Shown here piece after piece: positions 14,739 through 21,390 of a DNA stretch of 21,390 nucleotides. The DNA comes from a virus. Position numbers and translations under genes: made by a program. The stretch lies in IMG/VR virus record IMGVR_UViG_3300047661_000052, positions 1-21,390 of that record. The stretch is one strand, 5' to 3'. The number at the start of each line of letters is the position of its first letter. Positions within the stretch are counted from its first letter, which is position 1. The notes under the pieces are model-generated. The model saw only the letters and a list, made by a program, of their open reading frames with translations, was not told the DNA's origin and searched no databases.

Positions 14739-15289
14739 TGCCGCGTAATCTCGCCACTCCCAATCAGTCGGCTGTGCTCAGCCAATACCTTGAGCCGGTG
14801 CTCTTGGTGCGTCTGGATTTCGTTTCCGAAACTGTCTATATCGCCTCGACACCCTTCAATCTTGCCTGGAATAGCCAGACCTGGCTAGGCGTCGGCAGTC
14901 TTGGTTCTGTCTCCGGCGTATCAGAAGATACCGAAGTCAAATCTAACGCCACAGTGCTGAAAATGTCGGGCATCCCCACGGATCTGATCAACGATGCGCA
15001 GCAGGTCGTCATCTATGACGGCAAGGCGCAGCTCTACGTCGGGTTTCTCAATGAGGGCGCGCTGGTCACCGATCCCATTCCCGCCAACCTCGGCATCATC
15101 GATGCGCCGGCCTTCGATGTGGATACGCCGACGTGCTCCATCTCGATCACCATCGAATGCGAAATGAGCGACCTGCAGCGCGCCCGTGGCGGCCGCCTCA
15201 CCGGTTGCGATCAGCGCAGCCGGTATAACTGGGACGCCTGCTGTGATGCCGTCTCGCTCATTCAAGACAAGCTGCTGCTCTGGCAGTAA
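14738..15289 (+). CDS. Tail hub-like protein (DUF2163 / GTA gp13 type)
   Basis: A 183-residue protein with the order distal tail, this gene, peptidase, tip, which is that of gene transfer agent and related siphophage tails, where it forms part of the hub. Residues 10-60 read SAVLSQYLEPVLLVRLDFVSETVYIASTPFNLAWNSQTWLGVGSLGSVSGVSEDTEVKSNAT, matching the usual opening of this group (--L---L-RL-F-----R-TD---D----G-TY---P-----S-). The C-terminal QRARGGRLTGCDQRSRYNWDACCDAVSLIQDKLLLW has three Cys. The ATG overlaps the previous stop, with GGAGG about 7 bases upstream. An in-frame GTG at 14720 is possible but lies within that site. Confidence 0.65.
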   Translation: MPRNLATPNQSAVLSQYLEPVLLVRLDFVSETVYIASTPFNLAWNSQTWLGVGSLGSVSGVSEDTEVKSNATVLKMSGIPTDLINDAQQVVIYDGKAQLYVGFLNEGALVTDPIPANLGIIDAPAFDVDTPTCSISITIECEMSDLQRARGGRLTGCDQRSRYNWDACCDAVSLIQDKLLLWQ

Positions 15290-15312
15290 TCCCGTTTCTA
15301 TCTGGAGTTTCG

Positions 15313-15756
15313 ATGATTCAACGCAAGCAAACTTGGCAAACTCTGTTGCACGTCTTTCTTGAGGCGCGTTGCCGGCAGCCCTTCGCCTGGGGCTCGAACG
15401 ATTGCGCCCTCTTCGCGGCTGACGCCGTCAACGCCATCACCGGCACGGATCTGGGCGCGGACTTTCGCGGCAAATATGCAACCCAAGCCGAGGCCGAGGC
15501 CTTGATGCAAACAATCTGTGGCAGCGCCGACGCCCTGGCGTTGGGAACTTATCTCTGCAAGCAAGCTGGCTTTGCGCTGCGGCCGTCGGTCAACTTCGCC
15601 CAGCGCGGCGATGTAATCGTGCTCAAGAACAGCGATGGCAGCCACTCGCTTGGCATTGTGGGCCTCAACGGCGTTCATGCGCTGTTTGTTACCGAGGGTG
15701 GCTTGCGCCGTATCCGTGTGCGCAATTGCGTCAGTGCATGGAAGGTGGGAGTGTAA
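15313..15756 (+). CDS. Tail tip Cys/His peptidase-like protein (DUF6950 / NlpC-P60-like)
   Basis: A 147-residue protein in the position of the NlpC/P60-type peptidase of GTA and lambda-like tails (lambda gpK). PFAWGSNDCALFAADAVNAITGTD is the family's nucleophile region, with Cys31 as the predicted catalytic residue. Further on, QRGDVIVLKNSDGSHSLGIVGLNGVHALFV has the RGDV and the His of the G-HS-GIV strand expected for the dyad. The final VRNCVSAWKV is also a common ending. It probably opens peptidoglycan locally during DNA entry or only serves assembly; some members lost activity, but both key residues are present here. GGAG lies before the ATG. The next gene begins directly after its stop. 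Confidence 0.78.
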   Translation: MIQRKQTWQTLLHVFLEARCRQPFAWGSNDCALFAADAVNAITGTDLGADFRGKYATQAEAEALMQTICGSADALALGTYLCKQAGFALRPSVNFAQRGDVIVLKNSDGSHSLGIVGLNGVHALFVTEGGLRRIRVRNCVSAWKVGV

Positions 15757-18621
15757 ATGGCAAAAGCGATCATTGGAGCAGTTGAAATCGGCGCAGGTAT
15801 AACGCTTATGGCCACCGGGTACGGCGCGGCCTTTGGACTTGGGCTCATCATGGCCGGTGCCGGCGAAGAAATGGCCTTCGTCGCCCAGGAATTACAGGGC
15901 AATCCGGCACTCACCGCCAGCGCCAAGCTGCCCAGCGCACCGCGCGAAGGCGTCTATGGCATGGTGCGCAAAGGTGGCACGTTTATCTATCAATCCACCA
16001 CCGGCCACCAGCTCAATCAGGTGATTGTGTGGGCCGCTCATTCTTGCCAAAGCATCATCGCTCTGTATGCCGATCAGCGCAAATTCTATTACAGCGATGA
16101 TGGCACTCTCTCGCAGCGCAGCCCTTACGGGGGCGGCAATGGCGATGGCAACGATCACGTTGATGATTCCGGCAACACGTATAATTTCGGAGGAAAAGCC
16201 GCGGCCTGGCACCATTGCGGATGGGGCTGCGGAACCTCGGTTTGGTCTGCCGGCATGACTGCCAGTCGGAATCAGTCGGGCGACACGGCTAGCACCTTCG
16301 AGCCCACCATTGTCGGCGTGGCTATCGGCGGCACAACGTATGCTTTTGCCTGTGTCAGTGCCGCCGTTGCGGGCTCCGATTCGACGGTATTCAACGCAGC
16401 CTCCGCTGTAGGCGCTCTGGTCACTGATGGTGGCGTCACCTGGGTCAATATCGGTCCCGCTCCCGGCGGCTATTGGTTTGTGCAACTCTACAATCAAGCC
16501 AGCGATACCGAGCAGTGGAACAACGATTGCACCATGACGGGACTCTGCGCAACGTACTTCAAGGCGACATATGACGCCAGCCTTTTCAGCGGTCCACCGC
16601 AACTCCGCGCAACCATACAAGGCCGCAATGACATCTACGATCCGCGCCTCGATACCAATCCGCCCACCTTTCCGGCATCGGCCTATGGATACACCACCAA
16701 TGCCGCTCTCTGCATTGCCGCGCATCTGAATGATTCGCAGTTTGGCTTTGGCGTCAGTTACAACACGGGCATCGATCTTGATCAGCTTATCGCCGCGGCC
16801 AATCTCTGTGACGAGCAGGTACAGTTGGCCGCCGGCTCGCAGCCGGGCACCGCCTCGGCATGGCAGTCTTGGACGGATTATGCAACGGGGGCAGAATTCA
16901 CCTATGGTGGCTACACTTACACCGTCATCTCCAACTACTATTCAGGCGCTTATTTTGGCCAAACCGACATCGTCGGCGTAACCATCGAGCAGAACACCCT
17001 CGGTTCGGTGACAGAAAGCCGCTATGCCATCAACGGCTACTTCAACAGCGATCAGACTCCAGGCGAAATTCTGAGCTCGATGCTGATGGCCTGCGAGGGA
17101 CGCATCACGCGGCAGGGCGGAGTGTACAAGATCTACCCGGCGGCCTGGTACGGAACGAGCTTGACTTTCGGCGCGGACGATCTCTGCGGCCCGGTCAAAT
17201 GGCAATCCGCAATCAAGTTCCGCGATCGCTGCAATTGTGTGCGCGCTACCTTCGTTTGCCCTCAGTATCCGTACAACGTCAGCGGCTACAGCTACGACCA
17301 CAAGAACGACAATATCTTCGCCGGCGAATGGCAGCCCACCGATGCGCCGCCTTACGCGCAAGACTACCTGCATGGCTATGGCTCCATCACCGATCCGTAT
17401 GAGGGAGATGCCAACCTTGAACAGGATGGCGGCGTGCGTCTCTATAACGATCGGCGCTATCAGTTCGTCATCAGCGTAAGCCAGTGCCAGCGCTTGATGA
17501 AAATCTACATGCTGCGCAAGCGCTTCGAGGGCAATGGAACTTTCCCGATGAAGCTTTCGGCCCTGCAGGCGCAATGCCAGGATGTGATCAATTTCACATT
17601 TTCCTACCTGGGGATGAATAACACCTACCTTGAGGTGGCCAAGTTCGATTGGGCCATGCAGGAAGATGAGGAGGCTGGCGGCGGTGACGGGGCGCGCCCT
17701 GTGCGTCTCACCACGCAATTGGAGTTGCAGCTCACCGACCCGAGCGTCTACGAATGGTCTGTGACGGAAGAGATGACTCTGTACGATCAGTCCAGCCCGG
17801 CGCTGGAAAACTCTTTCCAGGTCTCTCCACCTACGGCTGTCACTGCTACCAGCGCACTGAGCACCGCATTGGTGGCGGCCGATGGCATTGTCACGCCGCG
17901 GATCGAGATTACCTGGACTGAGCCTGCCGATCCCTATGTAACCAGCGGTGGAAGTATCCAGATCCAGAGCACACCGCATGGAACTGGGGCGTGGGCGGAC
18001 GTGATGACGCTTGCTGGCACGGCACAGATCGCCTATCTGGGCAATGTCGTGAGCGGTAATAGCTACGATGTCCAGATTCGTTCCGTGCGCGCCTCTGGTG
18101 CGTACTCGGCCTGGGTCCAATGCCTCAATGTAGTCTGCGGCACCGCTCTCAGTTCCATCTCCGCTTCATCGATTGCAGGTCTGACGGCGGAAACTATTTC
18201 AGGACTGGCGGCCTCGGCCACGATTAACACGACGGACGCGGGGAATATTTCCAGCGGTACGCTCTCGGCCTCACGACTGCCGGCCTCGGTTGCGTCTCTC
18301 GCTCTGGCGAGCTCTGGCTCCGCAACCGCCACGCTGGGAGCGGCGGCGCAGATCGGAGCAGGGGCGACGGTAACTGTCAGTGGGTCGGCGGCGTCCGGAA
18401 CGGTCACTCTCGTTACCGGGACGGGCACGCTGGCCTCCGGAGTGATTTGCACGGTGACGTTTCCGTCCATACTGAGCGCTGCGCCGCAAGGTGTCTGCGC
18501 GCCCAACGGCGCGGCAATTCCGGGCCTTAGCTGGACTACCAGTACAACGCAGCTTGTGTTGAGCGCGAGCGCGGCTCTCACGCCCAGCACAAACTACGAA
18601 ATCGGTTATTCACTGGTATAG
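15757..18621 (+). CDS. Tail tip / central fibre protein (gpJ/GTA gp15-like)
   Basis: A 954-residue tip protein, expected to form the central hub fibre that contacts the host. Residues 1-45 include a hydrophobic Gly/Ala-rich stretch (IGAVEIGAGITLMATGYGAAFGLGLIMAGAG). The middle holds two inserted repeats of a small surface module: about 177-240 (ending TDGGVTWVNIGPAPGGYW) and about 368-405 (WQSWTDYATGAEFTYGGYTYTVISNYYSGAYFG, CBM5/12-like). Residues about 470-655 resemble the Phage-tail_3/TipJ region (FRDRCNCVRATFV ... DGGVRLYNDRRYQFVISVSQCQRLMKIYMLRKRFEG). About 688-790 is a fibronectin type III-like domain (PPTAVTATS ... ITWTEP ... YDVQIRSV). The rest is Ser/Ala/Thr-rich with the fibre motif NISSGTLSASRLP and a final beta domain. 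It starts at the ATG immediately after the previous stop. Confidence 0.85.
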   Translation: MAKAIIGAVEIGAGITLMATGYGAAFGLGLIMAGAGEEMAFVAQELQGNPALTASAKLPSAPREGVYGMVRKGGTFIYQSTTGHQLNQVIVWAAHSCQSIIALYADQRKFYYSDDGTLSQRSPYGGGNGDGNDHVDDSGNTYNFGGKAAAWHHCGWGCGTSVWSAGMTASRNQSGDTASTFEPTIVGVAIGGTTYAFACVSAAVAGSDSTVFNAASAVGALVTDGGVTWVNIGPAPGGYWFVQLYNQASDTEQWNNDCTMTGLCATYFKATYDASLFSGPPQLRATIQGRNDIYDPRLDTNPPTFPASAYGYTTNAALCIAAHLNDSQFGFGVSYNTGIDLDQLIAAANLCDEQVQLAAGSQPGTASAWQSWTDYATGAEFTYGGYTYTVISNYYSGAYFGQTDIVGVTIEQNTLGSVTESRYAINGYFNSDQTPGEILSSMLMACEGRITRQGGVYKIYPAAWYGTSLTFGADDLCGPVKWQSAIKFRDRCNCVRATFVCPQYPYNVSGYSYDHKNDNIFAGEWQPTDAPPYAQDYLHGYGSITDPYEGDANLEQDGGVRLYNDRRYQFVISVSQCQRLMKIYMLRKRFEGNGTFPMKLSALQAQCQDVINFTFSYLGMNNTYLEVAKFDWAMQEDEEAGGGDGARPVRLTTQLELQLTDPSVYEWSVTEEMTLYDQSSPALENSFQVSPPTAVTATSALSTALVAADGIVTPRIEITWTEPADPYVTSGGSIQIQSTPHGTGAWADVMTLAGTAQIAYLGNVVSGNSYDVQIRSVRASGAYSAWVQCLNVVCGTALSSISASSIAGLTAETISGLAASATINTTDAGNISSGTLSASRLPASVASLALASSGSATATLGAAAQIGAGATVTVSGSAASGTVTLVTGTGTLASGVICTVTFPSILSAAPQGVCAPNGAAIPGLSWTTSTTQLVLSASAALTPSTNYEIGYSLV

Positions 18622-18632
18622 GAGGTGATTCG

Positions 18633-18914
18633 ATGGTGGCTCGTGATTTGATCGAGAGTATCTTTTCGCGCCCGGCGTGGCGCGGGACGCCGGGCAACGT
18701 ACGCCGCATCACGCGCGACCAGCTCGTCTACCTGCGCAATCTGATTGAAGCTGATCCAGAGGCCGAGGCGGTAAAGCGCGGCGCGCCTGGCTCGCTGGTG
18801 TGGATGCCTTCAGGGCGGTACAAGTTTGTACTTACCGAGGATCTGATCGGCGACAAACATACCCTGACCAAGCTCAGCAATATCGTTGCAAGTAAAACGG
18901 GGATGTTGTTTTGA
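18633..18914 (+). CDS. Small protein of unknown function, end of tail operon
   Basis: A 93-residue protein that follows the tip gene by 11 bases. Its Shine-Dalgarno, AGGAGGTGAT, matches the complement of the 16S rRNA end almost without a gap, the best in the window, so strong translation is expected. The protein has basic and helical parts (RDLIESIFSRPAWRGTPGNVRRITRDQLVYLRNLIEADPEAEAVKRGA) and a strand pair (GSLVWMPSGRYKFVLTEDLIG). No signal peptide, membrane helix or known motif. It is the last rightward gene before the convergent regulator genes, with no terminator visible in the 8-base gap. Function unknown; a small DNA- or RNA-binding regulator or a virion protein are both possible. Confidence 0.6.
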   Translation: MVARDLIESIFSRPAWRGTPGNVRRITRDQLVYLRNLIEADPEAEAVKRGAPGSLVWMPSGRYKFVLTEDLIGDKHTLTKLSNIVASKTGMLF

Positions 18915-18922
18915 GTGGGAAC

Positions 18923-19117
18923 CTACTTTACCGCTTTGTCGGCTCTTCGCTCCAAATATTCGGCGATGGCGATCTGGATCAATGACGAGCGCGTCGTTCC
19001 CATGCGCTCGGCGAGCTCGTCGAGCGCCGTAATTTTGCGGCGCTGCATACGTAGGGTCACGTTTTGGGCATCTCCGCCAGTAGCGTCTTTTTCTGTGTGC
19101 GAAACCATAGCTGTCAT
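18923..19117 (-). CDS. Ribbon-helix-helix transcription regulator 1
   Basis: A 64-residue protein read from the ATG whose first base is 19117 (MTAMVSHTEKD...). A second ATG three codons later is also possible. The frame stays open 141 bases upstream, but that stretch is AT-rich non-coding-like sequence with the operator repeats, so the long version is rejected. The last 46 residues, QNVTLRMQRRKITALDELAERMGTTRSSLIQIAIAEYLE, form a CopG/Arc-type fold: a short strand with alternating residues (NVTLRM), helix 1 (KITALDELAERM), the G-TRSSLI turn, and helix 2. Such proteins dimerise and bind repeated DNA sites. Two TTGCAAGATA copies lie just upstream, suggesting self-regulation. No toxin partner is next to it. 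Confidence 0.72.
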   Translation of the reverse strand: MTAMVSHTEKDATGGDAQNVTLRMQRRKITALDELAERMGTTRSSLIQIAIAEYLERRADKAVK

Positions 19118-19134
19118 TATTTTCCATATTTTGG

Positions 19135-19180
19135 TATCTTGCAAGCGATGGCAAGTAAAAATACATCGATTATCTTGCAA
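19135..19180 (-). promoter_or_regulatory. Operator-like repeats upstream of regulator 1
   Basis: On the minus strand TTGCAAGATA occurs twice, exactly 36 bases apart (plus-strand TATCTTGCAA at 19135-19144 and 19171-19180). Between them, plus-strand GCAAG (19151-19155) pairs with CTTGC (19138-19142) to make an inverted arrangement, so there are three TTGC half-sites. TTGCCA followed 17 bases later by AAATAT could be the promoter, overlapped by these sites. Spaced short repeats of this kind are typical for ribbon-helix-helix dimers. Repression of its own gene is inferred. Confidence 0.5.
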
Positions 19181-19217
19181 AATGCGTATTGTTGATATAC
19201 AAAAGAGCTTCCGGTTC

Positions 19218-19379
19218 TTATAGGCGAGCGTCTGGCAACTGTTTTTCAGCTTCTGCAAGACGGGTGAGGGCGAGCCTGATCACGTTGGTCTTGTCGAGGT
19301 TGAGCTTTTTGGTCAGCTGTTCGAGTGTGCGATATTGAGCCGGGCTCAAGCGTACCGTAAGTGTATGGTTTGGTGACAT
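19218..19379 (-). CDS. Ribbon-helix-helix regulator 2
   Basis: A 53-residue protein from an ATG whose first base is 19379; the frame is open to another ATG at 19451 that would add 24 residues with no resemblance to the fold. Neither ATG has a good Shine-Dalgarno, so the start is uncertain. The sequence HTLTVRLSPAQYRTLEQLTKKLNLDKTNVIRLALTRLAEAEK is a ribbon-helix-helix domain: strand LTVRL, helix 1, LDKTNVIRLAL as the turn and helix 2. It differs from the neighbour and is not a recent copy. It lies upstream of regulator 1 on the same strand and faces away from the integrase, so it may control the shared upstream region, including integrase expression. It could also be an antitoxin relic; no toxin is seen. 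Confidence 0.65.
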   Translation of the reverse strand: MSPNHTLTVRLSPAQYRTLEQLTKKLNLDKTNVIRLALTRLAEAEKQLPDARL

Positions 19380-19501
19380 ATAGCCATCGTAAATGGATTT
19401 TTGTCCACCAAATTGCCGGATTGTGGTTGCTGATAGCGACCAAATAGACATCCTATACGCGCGAACGCAAGGGCACCCGATACAACGATGAGGGGGCGCG
19501 T

Positions 19502-20713
19502 ATGGGTAATATGAGTAAAAATCTAGCGCAACATACGTTGGGTCATCGCAATTGTCCGGCGTGCAATGGGGCCATCGAAATGCAGGACTCCGAGTTGTCT
19601 CCGCTTATGACTTTCGCGGAGGCTTTTGATGTATGGATAGCACAGCGGGTAATAAAAAACGCGGGAATCTGGACAAATGCCCGCTACATCAGTGATCGCA
19701 CGGAGCGAGATCTACGGCAATATGCGCGCTCAGCGGGGAAATTCTTCGGTAGCCTGCGTCTGGAGGAGATACATATTGGGCATCTACGCCAGTATCAGCA
19801 GGCGCGGGCTATCAATCTCATTAAGGTCGCCAGCGTCCAGGGTGCTTGCGATACGCATCCTTGGGAACAACCTGCTGGCGCTAACTTAATCCGCAAGGAA
19901 GTTGGAACCGTTATGCGGGTGATGCGCTCCGCCGGTGCATGGACGAAGCATCATGAAGAAGTTTATGAACCATTGGCCTCGGTCAATAGCGATGTGCCTC
20001 GCGCGATGTCTCCGGAAGAACAGCATCGATGGTTACATGTGGCGTCATCCCGCGAGCAGTGGCAAACAGTACACCAGTGGTCGTTGGTTGCCCTGCAAAC
20101 AACAGCGGCCACAAATGAGATGCGCGCCTTGCGTTTCGGCGACATTTTTCTATCCCAAGGCACGATACAGGTGCGCAATGAGGGCGCTAAAAACAAGTTC
20201 CGAATTCGCACGATCCCGTTGCAGACGCCTGAAATAGTATGGGCTCTGAATGGATTGATGGAGCGTGCGCGCGCGATGGGCGCCAATGGGCCACAGTGCT
20301 ATTTGTTTCCATTCCATTTGACAGCTAATCGTTACGATCCTTTGCGGCCTATGACGGTCTGGGGGTTGCGCAAACATTGGGAAGAAGTCAGAGCGGCTGC
20401 CGGACTGGAATGGCTGCGCATCTACGACCTTCGCCATACTGCGATTACACGGATGGCAGAGGCCGGTGTGCCGATTCACGTGATTATGAGCTTTGCCGGG
20501 CATATCAGCCCGCGCATGCAACAGCACTACACTGCCATCAGTATGGAAGCTAAACGGCGATGGGCAGTAGCTGCTTGGGCTGGTGGCGAAATGCCGTTCA
20601 CTCCTGCAAGCGACAGATGGGAAAGCGATAATTCTCCTTCGTCAACGCCCCGATTTGGGCCGCAGCCGGCGCGTCCTGACGGATCGCAACCGAATGCAGT
20701 GGGCTGGCGATAA
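19502..20713 (+). CDS. Tyrosine recombinase / phage integrase
   Basis: A 403-residue integrase that recombines attP with the tRNA-Lys target. Residues 35-150 form the core-binding domain. The catalytic domain shows Arg208 (TNEMRALRFGDI), Lys230/232 (GAKNKFRIRTIPL), Tyr308-Asp-Leu-Arg311-His312 (YDLRHTAI), His334 (FAGHIS) and the nucleophile Tyr343 (HYTAIS), with the usual 9-residue spacing from His334. In the HxxR box the first position is Tyr, a variant seen in other integrases. The N-terminus has H11, H15, C18 and C21 (HTLGHRNCPAC), a possible zinc site. The C-terminal 45 residues after the domain are Pro-rich. The ATG at 19502 has GAGGGGG upstream; ATG 19511 is an alternative. It ends about 120 bp before the attachment site. 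Confidence 0.93.
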   Translation: MGNMSKNLAQHTLGHRNCPACNGAIEMQDSELSPLMTFAEAFDVWIAQRVIKNAGIWTNARYISDRTERDLRQYARSAGKFFGSLRLEEIHIGHLRQYQQARAINLIKVASVQGACDTHPWEQPAGANLIRKEVGTVMRVMRSAGAWTKHHEEVYEPLASVNSDVPRAMSPEEQHRWLHVASSREQWQTVHQWSLVALQTTAATNEMRALRFGDIFLSQGTIQVRNEGAKNKFRIRTIPLQTPEIVWALNGLMERARAMGANGPQCYLFPFHLTANRYDPLRPMTVWGLRKHWEEVRAAAGLEWLRIYDLRHTAITRMAEAGVPIHVIMSFAGHISPRMQQHYTAISMEAKRRWAVAAWAGGEMPFTPASDRWESDNSPSSTPRFGPQPARPDGSQPNAVGWR

Positions 20714-20735
20714 CGGTTCACTTTTGGTTTTTTCC

Positions 20736-20763
20736 TTGACATCCGTCTAAATTTCTTTAATCT
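20736..20763 (+). promoter_or_regulatory. Candidate promoter pointing into the attachment site
   Basis: TTGACA (20736-20741) is a perfect -35 hexamer. A -10 is weaker: TAATCT (20758-20763) at 16 bases spacing. It lies just after the integrase stop and would transcribe rightward through the tRNA fragment toward the 3' end of bshA, antisense to it. In the circular phage genome it would read across attP into the left arm. Confidence 0.4.
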
Positions 20764-20798
20764 GGATCGCAGTGCATTCTGGACATGTTGAGTTCCGT

Positions 20799-20823
20799 GC
20801 GTTGGTTTTCTATCGACCAACGC
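20799..20823. repeat. Perfect inverted repeat next to the attachment site
   Basis: GCGTTGGT (20799-20806) and ACCAACGC (20816-20823) are an exact 8-bp inverted repeat with a 9-base spacer. It starts about 35 bases before the tRNA fragment. It may be an integrase or accessory factor binding site, or end the integrase transcript; without a T run the former is more likely. Confidence 0.5.
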
Positions 20824-20835
20824 CCTGCACTGAGT

Positions 20836-20890
20836 GAGCAACGCCCTTTTAAGGCGTGGGTCCTGGGTTCGAATCCCAGCGAGCTCACCA
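20836..20890 (+). other. Attachment site: 3' fragment of tRNA-Lys(UUU)
   Basis: The sequence folds as the 3' part of a tRNA: end of the D stem (GAGC, A), anticodon stem ACGCC/GGCGT with loop CTTTTAA (anticodon TTT at 20848-20850), a short variable loop, T arm CTGGG-TTCGAAT-CCCAG, the acceptor strand CGAGCTC, A and an encoded CCA. The matching 5' acceptor strand (GAGCTCG) and the D-arm start are missing upstream. This is therefore a fragment, as left at one end when a phage integrates into a tRNA gene. The intact tRNA-Lys should stand at the far left end of the prophage. The core identical sequence is expected to be about 55 bases, extending from near 20836 to 20890. Confidence 0.85.
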
Positions 20891-20998
20891 CCCCCATGGC
20901 CGTGGTATGCCCCGAGATCTCCTGTCAGACTGCGCGCAACAAGCCAGCCCCCTGCCGGGAGAGGCATTCCCCTTCCCTTACATTCACTTCAGGCATAT

Positions 20999-21390
20999 TT
21001 AGACCGCCGCCAGCACCTGTTGGTAATAGCGCACGTAATGAGGCACGACAAGCGAGGAGCAGAAGCGCGTCTGCGCAGTGTTTCGACCGGCGTTGCGCAT
21101 TGCTTCGAGGCGGCTGCGATCTTTGAGCAGGCTGACCGCTCCGGCGGCCATTGCCGTGACGTCGCCGACAGGGTAAAGCATTCCGGTCACGCCGTCTTCA
21201 ATCAGCTCCGAGACTCCGCCCACGCGGGTTGCGATGGCGGGCACTTTGCAGGCCATGGCCTCGAGCGCGGCCAAGCCAAAGGACTCAAGTTCGCTGGGCA
21301 TCAGCATGAGATCGGCGAGGGGCAACAACTCGTGAACGCGCTCCTGCTTGCCCAGGAAGTGAACCCGACTCTGAATGCCCAGGTCGTGGG
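20999..21390 (-). CDS. bshA: BshA, N-acetyl-alpha-D-glucosaminyl L-malate synthase (C-terminal part)
   Basis: A GT4 glycosyltransferase cut by the window edge; about 130 C-terminal residues are seen, from HDLGIQSRVHFLGKQERVHELLPLADLMLMPSELESFGLAALEAMAC onward. The E-SFGLAALEAMAC segment (nucleotide-sugar binding, with the conserved E-x7-E), then VPAIATRVGGVSELIEDGVTGMLYPVGDVTAMA, is very close to BshA. The enzyme joins UDP-GlcNAc and malate in the first step of bacillithiol synthesis, in the cytoplasm. It is the only clear host gene here and lies outside the prophage, convergent to the integrase. Related GT4 enzymes share parts of the motif, but the whole pattern favours BshA. Confidence 0.85.
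   Translation of the reverse strand, partial: HDLGIQSRVHFLGKQERVHELLPLADLMLMPSELESFGLAALEAMACKVPAIATRVGGVSELIEDGVTGMLYPVGDVTAMAAGAVSLLKDRSRLEAMRNAGRNTAQTRFCSSLVVPHYVRYYQQVLAAV

Larger units (their letters stand above)
1..20890. mobile_element. Prophage (siphophage type), right-hand part, integrated at tRNA-Lys
   Basis: Nearly the whole window is one prophage. Genes run in the order of a siphophage late operon: head-tail connector, head closure, gp10-like, tail completion, tail tube, tail chaperone, tape measure, tail tip. Lysis genes sit inside the tail genes, and regulators, integrase and a tRNA-derived attachment site form the right end. The terminase, portal, protease and capsid genes would lie upstream of position 1 and are not visible. 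The right border is placed at the CCA end of a tRNA-Lys 3' fragment, because host bshA begins about 110 bp further on. No structural gene seen here is clearly broken, so the element could still be functional, but most of the genome is outside the window. Confidence 0.93.

Noticed and set aside
16942-18120. 392-residue minus-strand frame
   Set aside because: It is wholly antisense to the tail tip gene, has no domain pattern and no ribosome binding site that would support it.
19118-19258. Longer version of regulator 1 with 47 more residues
   Set aside because: The added part lies in AT-rich DNA with operator-like repeats and does not resemble protein-coding sequence.
18923-19379. Toxin-antitoxin system
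   Set aside because: Both small genes are ribbon-helix-helix proteins, which could be antitoxins, but there is no adjacent toxin-like gene.
20815-20890. Complete tRNA-Lys gene
   Set aside because: The 5' acceptor strand and D-arm start are absent in the 76 bases before the CCA end, so only a 3' fragment is present.
20527-20967. 146-residue minus-strand frame containing AGIRTQDPRLKRALL
   Set aside because: This is the well-known false protein from translating the antisense of a tRNA gene. It also covers the end of the integrase gene.
1-21390. CRISPR array or insertion sequence
   Set aside because: No regularly spaced repeats and no transposase-like protein were seen on either strand.

Overview
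The window is the right-hand part of an integrated siphophage-type prophage (positions 1 to about 20890), followed by a short piece of host chromosome. The host piece is the 3' end of bshA on the minus strand, the bacillithiol glycosyltransferase. bshA is known from Firmicutes, Deinococcus, Bacteroidota and Acidobacteriota. The moderately high GC content, and cysteine-rich exported proteins of a style I associate with Acidobacteriota, make a Terriglobia-like acidobacterium the best guess. This is an inference, not a proof.

Layout, left to right. Positions 1-2541 hold the head-tail joining genes and the tail tube: a phiE125 gp8-like connector (cut by the window edge), a head closure protein, an HK97 gp10-like protein, a DUF3168-like tail completion protein and the major tail tube protein. 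Two small helical paralogs follow (2641-3305). Next is an AT-richer block of three extra genes (3358-5033): a small exported Gly/His-rich protein, a membrane-anchored HIRAN-domain protein and an exported protein with a BamE/SmpA-like C-terminus. This block is closed by an intrinsic terminator. Tail assembly resumes with a two-part chaperone (5098-5822), joined by what looks like a programmed -1 frameshift at AAACCCT, and the tape measure protein (5812-8283).

A second insertion holds a 1180-residue fibre-like protein with a Sec signal peptide and a small exported protein, closed by a second terminator. A lysis block follows, with a T4-type lysozyme and a holin-like protein fused to a lipobox segment, and it is closed by a third terminator. 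The tail tip module comes last: a small unknown protein, a distal-tail-like protein, a hub-like protein, a Cys/His peptidase-like protein and a 954-residue tip protein with fibronectin-like and beta-rich C-terminal parts, then a 93-residue unknown.

The right end (18923-20890) is the lysogeny and integration region. It has two small ribbon-helix-helix proteins on the minus strand, one with repeated operator-like sites, a tyrosine integrase on the plus strand, and a 3' fragment of tRNA-Lys(UUU). I read the fragment as the attachment site, with the rebuilt whole tRNA gene expected at the other prophage end, outside the window.

The structural genes follow the usual order of a lambda/HK97/GTA-like tail operon, often with start and stop codons overlapping. 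The unusual part is the set of envelope-directed proteins (four with signal peptides, one with a lipobox and one membrane-anchored) placed inside the tail operon in blocks that each end in a terminator. That set is the best candidate for an undescribed system here.
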